Counted from the stretch's first letter, positions 42,618-52,340 are shown. The stretch is DNA of 64,000 nt from DASREM01 sp035652095 (GCA_035652095.1 DASREM010000021.1:112112-176111), one strand, 5' to 3'. Notes: generated by a model not told the origin, from the sequence alone. Program-made: numbers and translations.

Positions 42618-43430
42618 ATGGGAGAGAAGAAACAAGTTGAAGTAATGCTGCTGCGGTATGTGCCTGACGCGGTCAAGGGCGAAGGCGTGAATATCGGGCT
42701 GCTTATGGTTGAACCGGGGGCGGAGACGGGATTTGCCGAGGTGCGTTTTACGCAGGACTGGCGGAAGGTGCAGTGCATCGATCCGGATGCGGATCTGGAG
42801 ATCCTGCAGGCGTTGGAGCGCAACTTGAGATTGCGAATCAGAGATGTGTCGGATCGAGCGGCGCTCATGAAGATGATGAAGGAATCGTTCTCAGGAACGG
42901 TGGAGCTGGCGTCAATGAGCGGGTGCATGACAGAGAATCCGGCAGAAGAGATTGAGACGCTGGCGCGGATGTACTTTGAAGGCCCGCATGTAAGCCGACC
43001 GGCGGTACGGTCAGGGAGACAGCTGATATTGCAGCAAATGCGACGTGCGTTCGAACAAGCCGGAGTCGCTGATTTCTTGATGCGCGACATTTCGGCTGAT
43101 GCGTACACCAGACCTGGATCTCGCCTGAAAATCGACTTTGGATATCGATTGGGAGCGCAGGAAATGAAACTGTTTCACGCTGTGTCCTTGAAAACCAACC
43201 CGGATTCAGCTTCCAGCCTAGCCGATCGGTATCCTCTATTAGCCGAAGGCATATTAGAGAAGGAGGGCCGGCTGGCATCATTGACTGCGGTGATCGAGGA
43301 GGAACTGAATCACAGTGCTCCGGAGATTGATTTCGCAGTAGCTACTCTGACGGCCAAGAATATCCGGGTGAGATCAGTTGCGGAGATGCCGGCAATTGCG
43401 GAGCAGGCCCGGGTGGAGCTCGGTGTCTAA
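42618..43430 (+). CDS. DUF3037 protein, partner of the HipA-like kinase
   Basis: 270 residues. The N-terminal EVMLLRYVPDAVKGEGVNIGLLM is the DUF3037 signature, followed by the RFTQDWRKVQCIDPDADLEIL segment. The C-terminal half is helical and then mixed (HAVSLKTNPDSASSLADRYPLLAEGI). No enzymatic motif is evident. Its constant association with HipA-like kinases suggests it is a substrate, antitoxin-like partner or adaptor of the kinase. This is inference from gene order. Confidence 0.78.
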   Translation: MGEKKQVEVMLLRYVPDAVKGEGVNIGLLMVEPGAETGFAEVRFTQDWRKVQCIDPDADLEILQALERNLRLRIRDVSDRAALMKMMKESFSGTVELASMSGCMTENPAEEIETLARMYFEGPHVSRPAVRSGRQLILQQMRRAFEQAGVADFLMRDISADAYTRPGSRLKIDFGYRLGAQEMKLFHAVSLKTNPDSASSLADRYPLLAEGILEKEGRLASLTAVIEEELNHSAPEIDFAVATLTAKNIRVRSVAEMPAIAEQARVELGV

Positions 43431-43500
43431 GCAGAAGGGTCGCAGCGGGCGTGAAAGCAAGATAGTGTTACCTGTCTGAGTTGTTCCCCAAGAAAACATC

Positions 43501-44748
43501 ATGACCATCAAAGAGAAGTTGCGCGGCGCAATGCGCCGGGTTGCAGGAGTGTCCTCGGCGACGGTGACGGCCGAAGACAAGAGGCGGACGGTTGGAGTTC
43601 CGTCGATATTAAACAGCTACGGTTGGACGCGGGCGGGAGCGTCCTTCTCGAATGCAATTCCGAAACCAACGGCGGCAAACCTGCGCCGATTCAGCGAACT
43701 GCCGGTAGCGCGGAAGGTCATCAACACGATCAAAGACAGAATTGCCGGAATGCGGTGGCGAATCCAGGCGAGGCGTGGGAGGTCCATCGAAGAGCTCGAA
43801 AACGGGTTGCGGCGATCACGGGTGCTGACCGAGAACTTCGAGACGCCAAACCCCGACGATTCATTCCGGTCGTTTGCCGAGCAGGTGCTGGAAGACGTGA
43901 TCGTTGGCGGATTCGGGGCGATCGAAGTGCAAAGCACCGGGACAGCGGAGAGACCGCTGGTGCTGTGGCCGGTAGATGGCGCGACGATCCGAATGAAATC
44001 GGACTGGGACGGGCTGCAGGGATCGCCGCGATACGTACAGGTGACGGGCAGGTTTGGGAGTGATGCGGACATCTCATTGAACGATGACGAGTTGATTTAC
44101 GTGCGATTGAATCCGCGGACGCATACCCCGTTCGGGCTAGGGAGGCTGGAAGTTGCGTTTGACACGATCAATTCGTTCCTGGGCGCGCACCGTTATGCGT
44201 CGAGGCTGGCGTCGAACTCGGTGGTTGAGTACGCGCTATGGCTGCAAGGACTGACGGCGGAGCATCACGAGCGGGTGATTCGGTGGTGGCAAGACGAAAT
44301 CGAGGGGACCGGGCGAGTTCCGATTCTATCGGTGGAGAACAAGCCCGAGGTGTTGCGGTTCGGAGGAGGCACCGACGCGGACCTGCGACTGCAATGGCAG
44401 GAATTCCTGCTGCGAGTGATCGCAAATGCGTTTGATCTGCCGCCGCAGTTCCTTGGAATCGAACGGGACGTAAACCGGTCGACAGCGAACGAGATGAATG
44501 AACAGGCGTTCCGGTCGGCCATCGTGCCCACCGCGCGATTGCTGGCGGATTCGCTGACACGGGGCGCGATCCGCAAGAAGCTGGGCTGGCACGACCTTGA
44601 ATTTGCGTTCACTGACGTGGATTCAGTGAACGAAATGGAAGAGGCGCAGATCCAGGAAATCCTGTTGCGCAACGGCGTGGTGAGTATCGAGGAAGTGCGG
44701 CGGATGCGCGGACTGGGCCCGCTGCCGAGTTCCGTACAGGCACAGTGA
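43501..44748 (+). CDS. Phage portal protein
   Basis: 415 residues. The portal family is recognised from the central INTIKDRIAGMRWRIQARRG, VLEDVIVGGFGAIEVQ, DDELIYVRLNPRTHTPFGLGRLEVAFDTIN and the clip/wing region ANAFDLPPQFLGIERDVNRSTANEMNEQAF. Length and order match HK97-like portals, which form a dodecameric ring at the capsid vertex for DNA passage. It is followed closely by the protease, scaffold and capsid genes, the standard head operon order. Confidence 0.88.
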   Translation: MTIKEKLRGAMRRVAGVSSATVTAEDKRRTVGVPSILNSYGWTRAGASFSNAIPKPTAANLRRFSELPVARKVINTIKDRIAGMRWRIQARRGRSIEELENGLRRSRVLTENFETPNPDDSFRSFAEQVLEDVIVGGFGAIEVQSTGTAERPLVLWPVDGATIRMKSDWDGLQGSPRYVQVTGRFGSDADISLNDDELIYVRLNPRTHTPFGLGRLEVAFDTINSFLGAHRYASRLASNSVVEYALWLQGLTAEHHERVIRWWQDEIEGTGRVPILSVENKPEVLRFGGGTDADLRLQWQEFLLRVIANAFDLPPQFLGIERDVNRSTANEMNEQAFRSAIVPTARLLADSLTRGAIRKKLGWHDLEFAFTDVDSVNEMEEAQIQEILLRNGVVSIEEVRRMRGLGPLPSSVQAQ

Positions 44749-44784
44749 GAGTGCACAGCGAAGGCGGGGAGGCGCGAGGCGAGG

Positions 44785-45327
44785 ATGACAACGATCAACA
44801 TGGAATTGGATTCGATGGCGATTGCGATGCCCGAGGTGGAAGGACATCCGAACCGAGAAGCATTCCGCGGCGTACTGACGCTGGTGGATGTGATGTCGGA
44901 CCGGGCGCCATCCGGATCGCGTGGACATCGAGTGGTGCTGACCCGGCGAGCCGCGGAAGAGGCGCTTCCATCCTTGATGGGAATGGCACTGGACTACACG
45001 CCGGCGCTTGACCGGCATGACGCACGCATGAAAGTTGGGGTAATCACGCGAGCGGAAATCGTGGGGCAGAACCTGGAACTCGGCGGTTACCTGTTTGCGA
45101 AAGACTTTCCGGAACTGGTGCGGGAGATCGAAAACGCGAGTACGGAACGATCGGCAGCCAGCGCACTGGGAATGTCGTACGAGGTAGCGGAGGTCCAGGT
45201 AGCGGATGCTCGGGCTGACGTATGGATGCTCACAAAAGTGACGTTCACAGGCGCGGCAGTGCTGCGGCGGGAGAAGGCAGCGTATCAGAAGACCTGGATC
45301 GAACTGGGAGAAGCGGATCCGCAGTGA
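44785..45327 (+). CDS. Prohead protease-like protein
   Basis: 180 residues. The conserved pieces LDRHDARMKVGVITRAEIVG (candidate His), GYLFAKDFPELV, LGMSYEVAEV (candidate Ser) and KVTFTGAAVLRREKAAYQKT fit phage capsid maturation proteases. Position between portal and scaffold/capsid agrees with a prohead protease. It should cleave scaffold and capsid tails during maturation. Catalytic assignments are inferred from motif position. Confidence 0.66.
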   Translation: MTTINMELDSMAIAMPEVEGHPNREAFRGVLTLVDVMSDRAPSGSRGHRVVLTRRAAEEALPSLMGMALDYTPALDRHDARMKVGVITRAEIVGQNLELGGYLFAKDFPELVREIENASTERSAASALGMSYEVAEVQVADARADVWMLTKVTFTGAAVLRREKAAYQKTWIELGEADPQ

Positions 45328-45363
45328 AGGTGGGCCGCGACAAATCATTTTGAAGGAGAAAAC

Positions 45364-45789
45364 ATGAATGAAGAAATGACAAAGCAGATGGTGGAGGCAG
45401 CGGAGCGGTTGGCGAATGCCGCCATTGTTCTGGACAAGGTTCTGGACAAACTGGATGCGCAACAGCAAGCACTGGATGCGAAGATCGACCGCATCGTGGC
45501 CGCGGTGGAAGAACGGGACGAGGGCAGTGGCGAGGAGATCCATCAAGAGAGCGCACGGAAGCAGAAATTGGCGGAACTCGAGAAGACGAACGAAGATCTG
45601 CGAGCCCAGGCAGCGCGGATGACGAGAAAGACGCTTTCTCCGCTGGTTTCGGCATTGCTGGGGAAGAATGGGGTTGAGAGCGACGAGCGCCTGGATGCCG
45701 CCGCACTGGACAAGAGCCTTCAGGCATTGACGGTGGACCAGCGCATCGCGGTGAAGGCCGAGATGGCGCGGGCTGGGATGATCGACTAG
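45364..45789 (+). CDS. Probable capsid scaffolding protein
   Basis: 141 residues with AAGGAGAAAAC before the ATG. The N-terminal 90 residues are predicted to be a long coiled coil (ERLANAAIVLDKVLDKLDAQQQALDAKIDRIVAAVEER), followed by a charged linker and a small helical C-terminus (LDKSLQALTVDQRIAVKAEMARAGMID). Coiled-coil composition and its position between protease and capsid are the usual marks of scaffolding proteins. Confidence 0.6.
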   Translation: MNEEMTKQMVEAAERLANAAIVLDKVLDKLDAQQQALDAKIDRIVAAVEERDEGSGEEIHQESARKQKLAELEKTNEDLRAQAARMTRKTLSPLVSALLGKNGVESDERLDAAALDKSLQALTVDQRIAVKAEMARAGMID

Positions 45790-45922
45790 AGCTGGGAGTT
45801 TGGTCTTTTTGCAGTTTGGATATTTTGGTGGCGGCGCGACTTCGGTCGCGCCGTTTGTTTTTGGAGCCGCTTCTACGTGGCTTTGTTTGAGCAGGCAGGA
45901 AATCTTAATTTCAGGAGAAAAC

Positions 45923-46894
45923 ATGAAAGCACAATTTATGGATCTGCACGCAGCAGCGGACTTCATGGGACCGGGCGCGGTGGAGATCAATCGTTATCAG
46001 AGTGAAATTACGGACATCGTGCGGCGGCGAGGCGTGTTCGGGCAGAGGATCCGCCAGGTACCGGCGACTGGACATCCTTCGCGGTTTTTCGAGCAAACGG
46101 CGATCCCGGCGTTGGCGGCCGTAGATGCGTTTGTGGATCCGCGCAACATCGTGGCCAGGGTTGGAACTCCGGCGCGGTCGGAGCGCAGCGTTCCGCTGAA
46201 GGCGCTGGTTTCGCAGATCAATTACAACCTTTTCGACCTGGAGGTAGGCTCGCAACAAAGTCAATTCGCATTTTTGCAGGCGAAGGACCTCTCCGACGCC
46301 GTGGAAGGGCTGATGCGGACCCACGACGTGGCGCTGTGGAACGGGAACGATACATCGCTGAGCGCGCCGACCACGACGCAATACTTCGGGGCGGCTGGGC
46401 AGATCGCGGGCGGAGGCAACAGCTACACGATCCACGTTGCCGACAGCATCGTGGACGAATTGAAGGGCCTGGTGGCGCAGATGGTGGCGAGCACGTCGTA
46501 TGAAGTGCGCCCGACCGCAATCTATGCCAACCCGGTGCTCCTCGACCTGATCGATCGCGAGATGAAGGCAGAGTTCAATACCGTGCTCTCGACCACGGAA
46601 GCGATTGCCGGGTTGCGAGTGAAGACACTGTCCACGCAAGCAGGCGAGTTGCCGCTGATTCCGGACTGGTCTCTTGGCTATACCGGGACGCCGGGCAGCG
46701 GAACCGCGGTGCTTCCGTGCTACATCGTGACCGAAGACCTGATCGAGTACCACTGGCTGACCGATGCCAATCCGCGCGTGTTCCAACTGGGACTGACGGG
46801 ATCGCTGGCGTCGCAAATGGTGGTGGTGAAGTTCGGAGCGATCGTGGTAAAGGGCGCTTCCTACGCACACTACGAAGTCAAGGTGAACCGCTAG
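45923..46894 (+). CDS. Major capsid protein (HK97-fold, probable)
   Basis: 323 residues from ATG 45923, preceded by the same AGGAGAAAAC leader as the scaffold gene. The chain has the feel of HK97-like coat proteins: an N-terminal arm (MDLHAAADFMGPGAVEINRYQSEITDIVRRRG), an E-loop-like Gly/Ser region (SLSAPTTTQYFGAAGQIAGGGN), a spine helix (ADSIVDELKGLVAQMVAS) and a C-terminal A domain ending LASQMVVVKFGAIVVKGASYAHYEVKVNR. Length and operon place support the call. The in-frame extension to 45800 lies before the ribosome site and was excluded. Confidence 0.72.
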   Translation: MKAQFMDLHAAADFMGPGAVEINRYQSEITDIVRRRGVFGQRIRQVPATGHPSRFFEQTAIPALAAVDAFVDPRNIVARVGTPARSERSVPLKALVSQINYNLFDLEVGSQQSQFAFLQAKDLSDAVEGLMRTHDVALWNGNDTSLSAPTTTQYFGAAGQIAGGGNSYTIHVADSIVDELKGLVAQMVASTSYEVRPTAIYANPVLLDLIDREMKAEFNTVLSTTEAIAGLRVKTLSTQAGELPLIPDWSLGYTGTPGSGTAVLPCYIVTEDLIEYHWLTDANPRVFQLGLTGSLASQMVVVKFGAIVVKGASYAHYEVKVNR

Positions 46895-46987
46895 AAACCA
46901 GTGCTCAGTTCTCGGCTGTCAATTCTTGCGCGCGATTCGCGGATAGCAAGGAGGGCAAGCCGAGAACTGAGGACCAGCGAGACTTCT

Positions 46988-47614
46988 ATGAATTACTTAC
47001 AGGCGACAGAATACGAGAGCTACGGACTGGAAGCCACGACACCGGCAGCACTGGTGACAGGAGCCTCGGCGATCATTGATGCGCATTGCCGGCGCGCGAC
47101 GCTGGGAGTGGCGCAATACGAAGAACATATCCGAATTACCAGGGACCGAAACACAATTCGGGTCAGCTACACGCCCCTGGCAACCATTCCTCCCGCCACG
47201 ACTCCGATCGTGTCGGCGCGCGGGCGATACGCGCTTCCAAGGCGCGGGGAGTGGCCGCTTGACGAGCTGAGTTGCGAGGTCGCGACGATGTTTGGCCTGC
47301 CAGGAACCTGGACGGACATCGACGCTTCCACCATTGGAGTGTATGCCGACACCGGCGAGCTGACGCTGCCCATCAATGCGGTGGGGCTGGGATTCAGCGA
47401 GTTGGAAATCATTTACACGGCAGGGTTGGAATTTCTTCCGGACGCGGTGAAGGTGGCATGCGCGCAGGTGGTACGCAACGCGCAATCGACACCGGCGCTA
47501 AACGTGCGCGCGGGGAATCTTGACCGCATGCATCTGGAATATTTTTCCGACAGCCTGGTGGACAGCAACGTGCGCGCTCTGCTGGCGCCATATGTAACAC
47601 AGAAGGTGGGATGA
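46988..47614 (+). CDS. Head-tail connector protein (gp6-like, probable)
   Basis: 208 residues from ATG 46988. The helical-beta pattern (ASAIIDAHCRRATLGVAQYEEHIRI; LDELSCEVATMF; FLPDAVKVACAQVVRNAQSTPAL) resembles HK97 gp6-type adaptors, which form a ring beneath the portal. It directly follows the capsid gene, and its stop overlaps the next ATG by 4 bp. Confidence 0.6.
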   Translation: MNYLQATEYESYGLEATTPAALVTGASAIIDAHCRRATLGVAQYEEHIRITRDRNTIRVSYTPLATIPPATTPIVSARGRYALPRRGEWPLDELSCEVATMFGLPGTWTDIDASTIGVYADTGELTLPINAVGLGFSELEIIYTAGLEFLPDAVKVACAQVVRNAQSTPALNVRAGNLDRMHLEYFSDSLVDSNVRALLAPYVTQKVG

Positions 47615-48042
47615 CCATGACGAATACGGGAGCGTATTTCGGAAGCATTTCCGGAGCAGCGGTGGCGAGGGCCGCAGACGCGATGCTGCGCTGCATGGGC
47701 GGGGACGAGGTGCAATTGGTCATGCCGGCCATGGGGATGCCTCCGGACCCGAGCGGAGAACTGGGGCTGGTGGATCCCGGGGTGGAACTGATCAGTTTTG
47801 CCCCAGTCGTGATTCGGACGCTCGCAACAGCGAACAACGGCCCACGACGCCGGCTGGAAGTATTGCTTCCCGCATCCGCAATCCAGGAAGAACTTGTGGC
47901 CAGGAATATCGCGTCCGCCGGCGGTCTGTTCGATGGCGCCCTGGGCGTGACTCACGATGGGGAAATGTTTCACATCGAGGGGTACGCAACCGAGTACTTC
48001 GCAGGCAGCGCGTACTTGTACCGGCTGGTGATTGTGGACTGA
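47611..48042 (+). CDS. Phage head-tail joining protein (function inferred from position)
   Basis: 143 residues starting at ATG 47611 in an ATGA overlap with the connector gene; a second ATG at 47617 is possible. The chain is mixed alpha/beta, with no diagnostic motif (RCMGGDEVQLVMPAMGMPPDPS; YFAGSAYLYRLVIVD). Tight coupling with the connector suggests a head-tail adaptor. Confidence 0.5.
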   Translation: MTMTNTGAYFGSISGAAVARAADAMLRCMGGDEVQLVMPAMGMPPDPSGELGLVDPGVELISFAPVVIRTLATANNGPRRRLEVLLPASAIQEELVARNIASAGGLFDGALGVTHDGEMFHIEGYATEYFAGSAYLYRLVIVD

Positions 48043-48102
48043 AAGGCGGCAGGCGCTTTTTTGTGAATTGAACCGGTAAGCGGGCGCAGTGAGGACGATT
48101 CC

Positions 48103-48636
48103 ATGCAATTTGCGAAAGACAGTTTTTACATGACGCTTCGGCAGAGGCTGGCCGCCCTGAATCCGGCGCGCACGGTGACCCTGCAGGGCAGCATGCGACC
48201 GGCGGTGATCACCGCGGAGAACGAACTGGTGATACCGATACAGCCGCTAGCTGACGCATTTTATATCGAATGGGGCGCAGCACGACCCGTCGAGAAGCAA
48301 GGCGGGAGCCGGGAACTGATGCAGATGGACTGCGTGATTTCATATCACACTTTTGGAACGGTCGAAAGCGGAGTGGACCGGGGACGGATGCTCGGGCAGT
48401 TGGATTCGGAGCTGATGTGGATGTGCATCCCGCGGCAGACGCCCAAACGAGATTACACGCAAACGCCCACTGTCGATCTGGGCACCAACATCTTCTGGAA
48501 CACGCCGCAGTTGGGAGAGATTTCAGGCAGCCAGGGATCGCTTCCGCAAGGCTTGCCGCGGGGCACGCAGCGGGCGCGACTGGAGCGGCGAGCCAGCCTG
48601 AGCCTGTTCTTCTTTCCCGAGGTGGACATTTTATGA
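48103..48636 (+). CDS. Phage minor tail protein / tail terminator candidate
   Basis: 177 residues. Beta strands dominate (VTLQGSMRPAVITAENELVIPIQPLADAFYIEWG; SLSLFFFPEVDIL). The protein ends in a 4-bp ATGA overlap with the next gene. Size and position between adaptor and tail-tube-like genes match a tail terminator, but no motif confirms it. Confidence 0.48.
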   Translation: MQFAKDSFYMTLRQRLAALNPARTVTLQGSMRPAVITAENELVIPIQPLADAFYIEWGAARPVEKQGGSRELMQMDCVISYHTFGTVESGVDRGRMLGQLDSELMWMCIPRQTPKRDYTQTPTVDLGTNIFWNTPQLGEISGSQGSLPQGLPRGTQRARLERRASLSLFFFPEVDIL

Positions 48637-49625
48637 GCAATGCATCGTTGCGGGCGGCGATGGTCCCGTATTCGCGCCGGGTGAGGGCTTACTTCGCGCC
48701 CGTGAACCGCGAAGCCGGAATGCCGGTGGTTTTCGATCCGGCCAAGCACGGGAGCTTCGCATCGGACATCCCTGCTTCGCCGTGGCTGAGCCTGGGATGG
48801 ATCGAAAACTTCCAGCGGGTGGCGCGGATGCCAGTTGAAGCGGTGCGCGGAGGCGCTCGCGGAACAACGATCTCGCAATTTCGAGGTGCGATGGATGCAC
48901 AAATCGAATTTGATTTCCGGGAATGGGGAAAGTTGCAGCTGGCGCTGGCGTGCGGGTCGGAACATATGAACGCGCTGGCGACTGTGGCAAATGCGGACGC
49001 GCAGCCCTCGGGTGGGACTGCAGTAGCAGCGATCGGACTGCTGCCCGGCTCGAGTTCCAGCGAGCTCGTAGTCGGCGCCGGCAGCGTGGATTTTTTCCCG
49101 GAAGGATGCATGGTGGCGGTAGACGTGGATTACCAGCAGCAGACCGGGTATGTAGGGACGGGCATCGCGGCGGCTTATATCGAAGACGCCGCCGATGTGC
49201 AGCGCGATCGAGACTACGTTCGGCGGGTGACCTTTAATGTCGGACGGGTGATCGCCAGGACTGCCTCCTCCCTCGTGTTGGCGGAGCCTTTGCCGGGGGG
49301 AACGCCAGGATCGGGAGCAGGCGTGCAGAAGGTCATCGCATTCGTGGACCGGGAGGGGGGCTCGTTTCTGCAGGAGTGGTCGGGTTTATTTATCGCGGAG
49401 CAGGATTGTGGGGGACGGGCGTGCTTCTACTACCCTCGGCTCAGCCCGGTCCAGAGCGCAGTGGCGGGAGTGCAAAGAGAGACGGCAATCCCAGTTCATG
49501 AGGGAGTGCACGCGCTGGCCTTGCACGCCGCTTTTACCGCCTTGCCTTATGTGGACGAGAACGACGGCCAACCCGTGCTCGCGTACCGAAGCTATTTTCC
49601 GGCGCCCGCAGCCGCTGTGTACTGA
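48633..49625 (+). CDS. Tail-tube-like structural protein
   Basis: 330 residues from ATG 48633 (overlaps the previous stop). The second half has repeated beta strands and Gly loops (FNVGRVIARTASSLVLAEPLPGGTPGSG), and the end is aromatic/Pro-rich (AYRSYFPAPAAAVY). It lies after the tail terminator candidate and before the large tail protein, the usual slot of the major tail tube protein. A frame on the same strand upstream to 48270 belongs to another register and was excluded. Confidence 0.5.
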   Translation: MSNASLRAAMVPYSRRVRAYFAPVNREAGMPVVFDPAKHGSFASDIPASPWLSLGWIENFQRVARMPVEAVRGGARGTTISQFRGAMDAQIEFDFREWGKLQLALACGSEHMNALATVANADAQPSGGTAVAAIGLLPGSSSSELVVGAGSVDFFPEGCMVAVDVDYQQQTGYVGTGIAAAYIEDAADVQRDRDYVRRVTFNVGRVIARTASSLVLAEPLPGGTPGSGAGVQKVIAFVDREGGSFLQEWSGLFIAEQDCGGRACFYYPRLSPVQSAVAGVQRETAIPVHEGVHALALHAAFTALPYVDENDGQPVLAYRSYFPAPAAAVY

Positions 49626-49722
49626 GGTCTACCCGGCGCGCTCTATTCTGCGATCGGAACAAAATCCAGCACAACGTTGCGCCACGGCAAAAAGCGGCGA
49701 TTCTTGATCAAAGCGTCACTCC

Positions 49723-52053
49723 ATGAACCTGAAAATCGACAATTTGGATGGTCACGGTCCGCGTGACTACAGCAGAGCCATTGACAGCGTAAAAGCGCTG
49801 ACGATTGTGCGCAAACTTAACAACGCATCAGAGCTGCGGTTTAGCCTGATTTCAGATGGCCCCGACTTCGTGGTTCCGGTGCGCAGAGCCAGGGTCACTC
49901 TCGGCAAGACCAACGGAAATGACGTGTTCACCGGCTACCTGACTAAGGCACCCGTTTTTGAGTACCTGGGTTACGGGGAGCGCGGACCTATTTTCCGGTA
50001 CAACCTGGTAGCAGAAAGCGATGACGCCGCCATGAATCGCGAGCGCCTGCCTGACCGATCCCCTTTCGTTGACCGGAGCGCCGGCGACGCGCTCCGACTT
50101 CTGGTGAATGACGCGCGACCCGGGGTTGACGTCAGCAAGATCGACGCGGTTGAGGTGATGACGACCTACACACCGAATCCGGCGAAGACATGGTCGCAGC
50201 AAGCGGCCGAAATCGCCCTGCGAACGCGAGCCTGTTACCGGGCGATCAGTGATGGAGTGAGCTTGCAGGCGATGGGATCGACCATCCACGTTTTTTACGA
50301 GAGCGACCGGAATTTCTGTCCCGATGGGCTGAGCCTGACCTCCACCGACAAACTGATCAACGATGTCACCATCGTGGGGCAGGTAGAACCCAACGCTTAC
50401 GTTAAAGATTATTTTTGTGGGGACGGGCTGAGTTTGCGCTATTACCTGTCGCAAGTGCCTTTTCTGCGGGGCGGAAGAACGATTGTGGACGAGGAGTACA
50501 AGGGGACATCTCTCGACCCCACGCGCTGGATGGTAAGTGATCCAGGACACGTGATTTCGGTAAGCGGCGGGAAATTACAAATCAACGGAGGAACCGGCGT
50601 GGACGGCAAGACCGCCATGAGTTTCGCGGAAAAAGTCGAACTGGGCGGAGCCTGCGTGATGCAGCACGGGAACGTGGTCTTTAGCGGCGCCTCCGACGGC
50701 ATTATCGGCGGGCTTTATTCCGCTGAGATTACCAGAGCCAGATGTCTTGCCGGGTTCCGCGTGACGCCGAGTGGAAACCAGTCACGCATACAGGCCTGGA
50801 TCAACGGCATCGCGAGCGGGCAAATCATAAACACGACGGCGGGACATCAGTACGCCCTGACGACACGCTTCTACTCGACGGAAATCTTTCGAAGACGAGA
50901 AACGTTTCACTCGTCGGTCAGCCCTGCGGGACAGGGACATGGCGGAGACGATATCGCTGCGGACGCGCGCGTGATTCTGGAACTGCACGACATTGATCCC
51001 AACGATCCTGCAACCCTGGTTGCCCCAGCGATGGTCCTGTACGACGGGATCATCGTTTCGACGCCGGCTTTCTGCACCTATGCATTGTTAAATGCCGCCA
51101 GCATCAAGGCTGTCATTGCTTTTACCCGGCTGTTGAAAACAGTGGATGCGGAAGTGAGAAGTGCGTTGCCGCAGCAGAATTACACAACGCGACTGGTAGG
51201 CTCGCTGAGCGAGGGCGCCGAATGCCTGTTAACCAGCGATCCCGCGCTACAATTTTTTCCATCGTATGTTCCGGCCGCCGGAGAGACGATTACGGTGAAA
51301 TACCGGGGATCGGGACGTGCCCGGGCGCGGGTGACCGATCCCACCAGCATGGCCGCAATTGCTTACGGCTCCGATGACGGCACGCGCGGGGCAGTGCTGG
51401 ACCTGAAGAATCCCGCCGCCCGTACTGCAACGGACTGTGAGAACGCCGCGCTGGCGCTGCTGGAAGATACAACTCAGGTTGCGTGGTCGGGCGTTTATAA
51501 GACCTGGAGCGACTTGCTCCCTGCAGGAGCGGATATTTTTCCCGGAGACGGGATGACCGTGCGCGCGCCATCCCGCGGCGCGGATTTTTCCAGCACGGTC
51601 CGGGAAGTGGAGATAAATGTCCGAGATCTGGAGGGCGAGCATTCGGAATACACCATTCAGTTCGCCAACGATGCCGCGGAGTTGACGAGTTTCGAACTCG
51701 CCCCAGGGCGGCTAGCGGATCTATCGAATCTAACTGTGATGACGGTGAACTCGGTAGGCGCGGAATTCCTGGGGGACCTAACGGCGGCTGAAATTACCGC
51801 AACATCGTCAACGACCGTGACCGTGGATGTTGGCTTCACTCCAGCGGCCGGTTATGGAATCGAAGTGCGCCGCAGCGATATGGGTTGGAGCAAGGAGAAC
51901 GATCGCAACCTGATCGGGCGCTTCACCACGCGGACATTCACGCTGCCGCGCCTCTCGCGCGTACAGGACTACTACTTGCGCCAGTACGACTCGTCCTCCC
52001 CGGCAAGGTATTCGCGCTATTCCGCGGCGCTTCACCTGGATTATCCATTATGA
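49723..52053 (+). CDS. Large tail / baseplate-hub-like protein
   Basis: 776 residues. The N-terminal region (ASELRFSLISDGPDFVVPVRRARVTLGKTNGNDVFTGYLT) is like the barrel domain of phage hub proteins. A lectin/LamG-like middle follows (YKGTSLDPTRWMVSDPGHVISVSGGKLQI), and a C-terminal fibronectin-like domain (TSSTTVTVDVGFTPAAGYGIEVRRSD ... PARYSRYSAALHLDYPL). It is the last large structural gene and may combine hub and receptor-binding functions. No tape-measure gene precedes it. Confidence 0.6.
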   Translation: MNLKIDNLDGHGPRDYSRAIDSVKALTIVRKLNNASELRFSLISDGPDFVVPVRRARVTLGKTNGNDVFTGYLTKAPVFEYLGYGERGPIFRYNLVAESDDAAMNRERLPDRSPFVDRSAGDALRLLVNDARPGVDVSKIDAVEVMTTYTPNPAKTWSQQAAEIALRTRACYRAISDGVSLQAMGSTIHVFYESDRNFCPDGLSLTSTDKLINDVTIVGQVEPNAYVKDYFCGDGLSLRYYLSQVPFLRGGRTIVDEEYKGTSLDPTRWMVSDPGHVISVSGGKLQINGGTGVDGKTAMSFAEKVELGGACVMQHGNVVFSGASDGIIGGLYSAEITRARCLAGFRVTPSGNQSRIQAWINGIASGQIINTTAGHQYALTTRFYSTEIFRRRETFHSSVSPAGQGHGGDDIAADARVILELHDIDPNDPATLVAPAMVLYDGIIVSTPAFCTYALLNAASIKAVIAFTRLLKTVDAEVRSALPQQNYTTRLVGSLSEGAECLLTSDPALQFFPSYVPAAGETITVKYRGSGRARARVTDPTSMAAIAYGSDDGTRGAVLDLKNPAARTATDCENAALALLEDTTQVAWSGVYKTWSDLLPAGADIFPGDGMTVRAPSRGADFSSTVREVEINVRDLEGEHSEYTIQFANDAAELTSFELAPGRLADLSNLTVMTVNSVGAEFLGDLTAAEITATSSTTVTVDVGFTPAAGYGIEVRRSDMGWSKENDRNLIGRFTTRTFTLPRLSRVQDYYLRQYDSSSPARYSRYSAALHLDYPL

Positions 52054-52340
52054 GCGACTCCGAAGAACGTGCTCACATTGGCAGACAACCGCTCGTGGTG
52101 CGGGTTACCGACATCGACTTCCAACGCGAGGTGCTGGAGAAGCTCGGGATCCTGGAAGCGCAGATGGAGATGCTTGTCGGCTCCGTGCAGCCCGGGCGAA
52201 TGCGTCTAGCAGAAGAAAAACTGGCGGCGCTGGAACGAAGCGAGATTCGCCGCAGCGTGCACGAGCGAATCGTCAATGCAATGATCACAATTGTTATCAG
52301 TGCGGCGATCGCCTTGCACGACCACCTGGGGCTGAAGTAA
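52050..52340 (+). CDS. XhlA-like small protein with C-terminal transmembrane helix
   Basis: 96 residues from ATG 52050 in an ATGA overlap with the tail gene. A coiled-coil N-half (DFQREVLEKLGILEAQMEMLV; LAEEKLAALERSEIRRSVHERI) leads to one membrane helix (NAMITIVISAAIALHDHLG). This is the architecture of XhlA-type holin-associated proteins. It is the only lysis-related candidate in the island; no endolysin is present. Confidence 0.55.
   Translation: MSDSEERAHIGRQPLVVRVTDIDFQREVLEKLGILEAQMEMLVGSVQPGRMRLAEEKLAALERSEIRRSVHERIVNAMITIVISAAIALHDHLGLK

Noticed and set aside
44623..45990. 455-codon minus-strand frame opposite the protease/scaffold genes
   Set aside because: It covers three well-supported plus-strand phage genes and their ribosome sites; the Cys/His/Arg-rich product looks like an antisense shadow.
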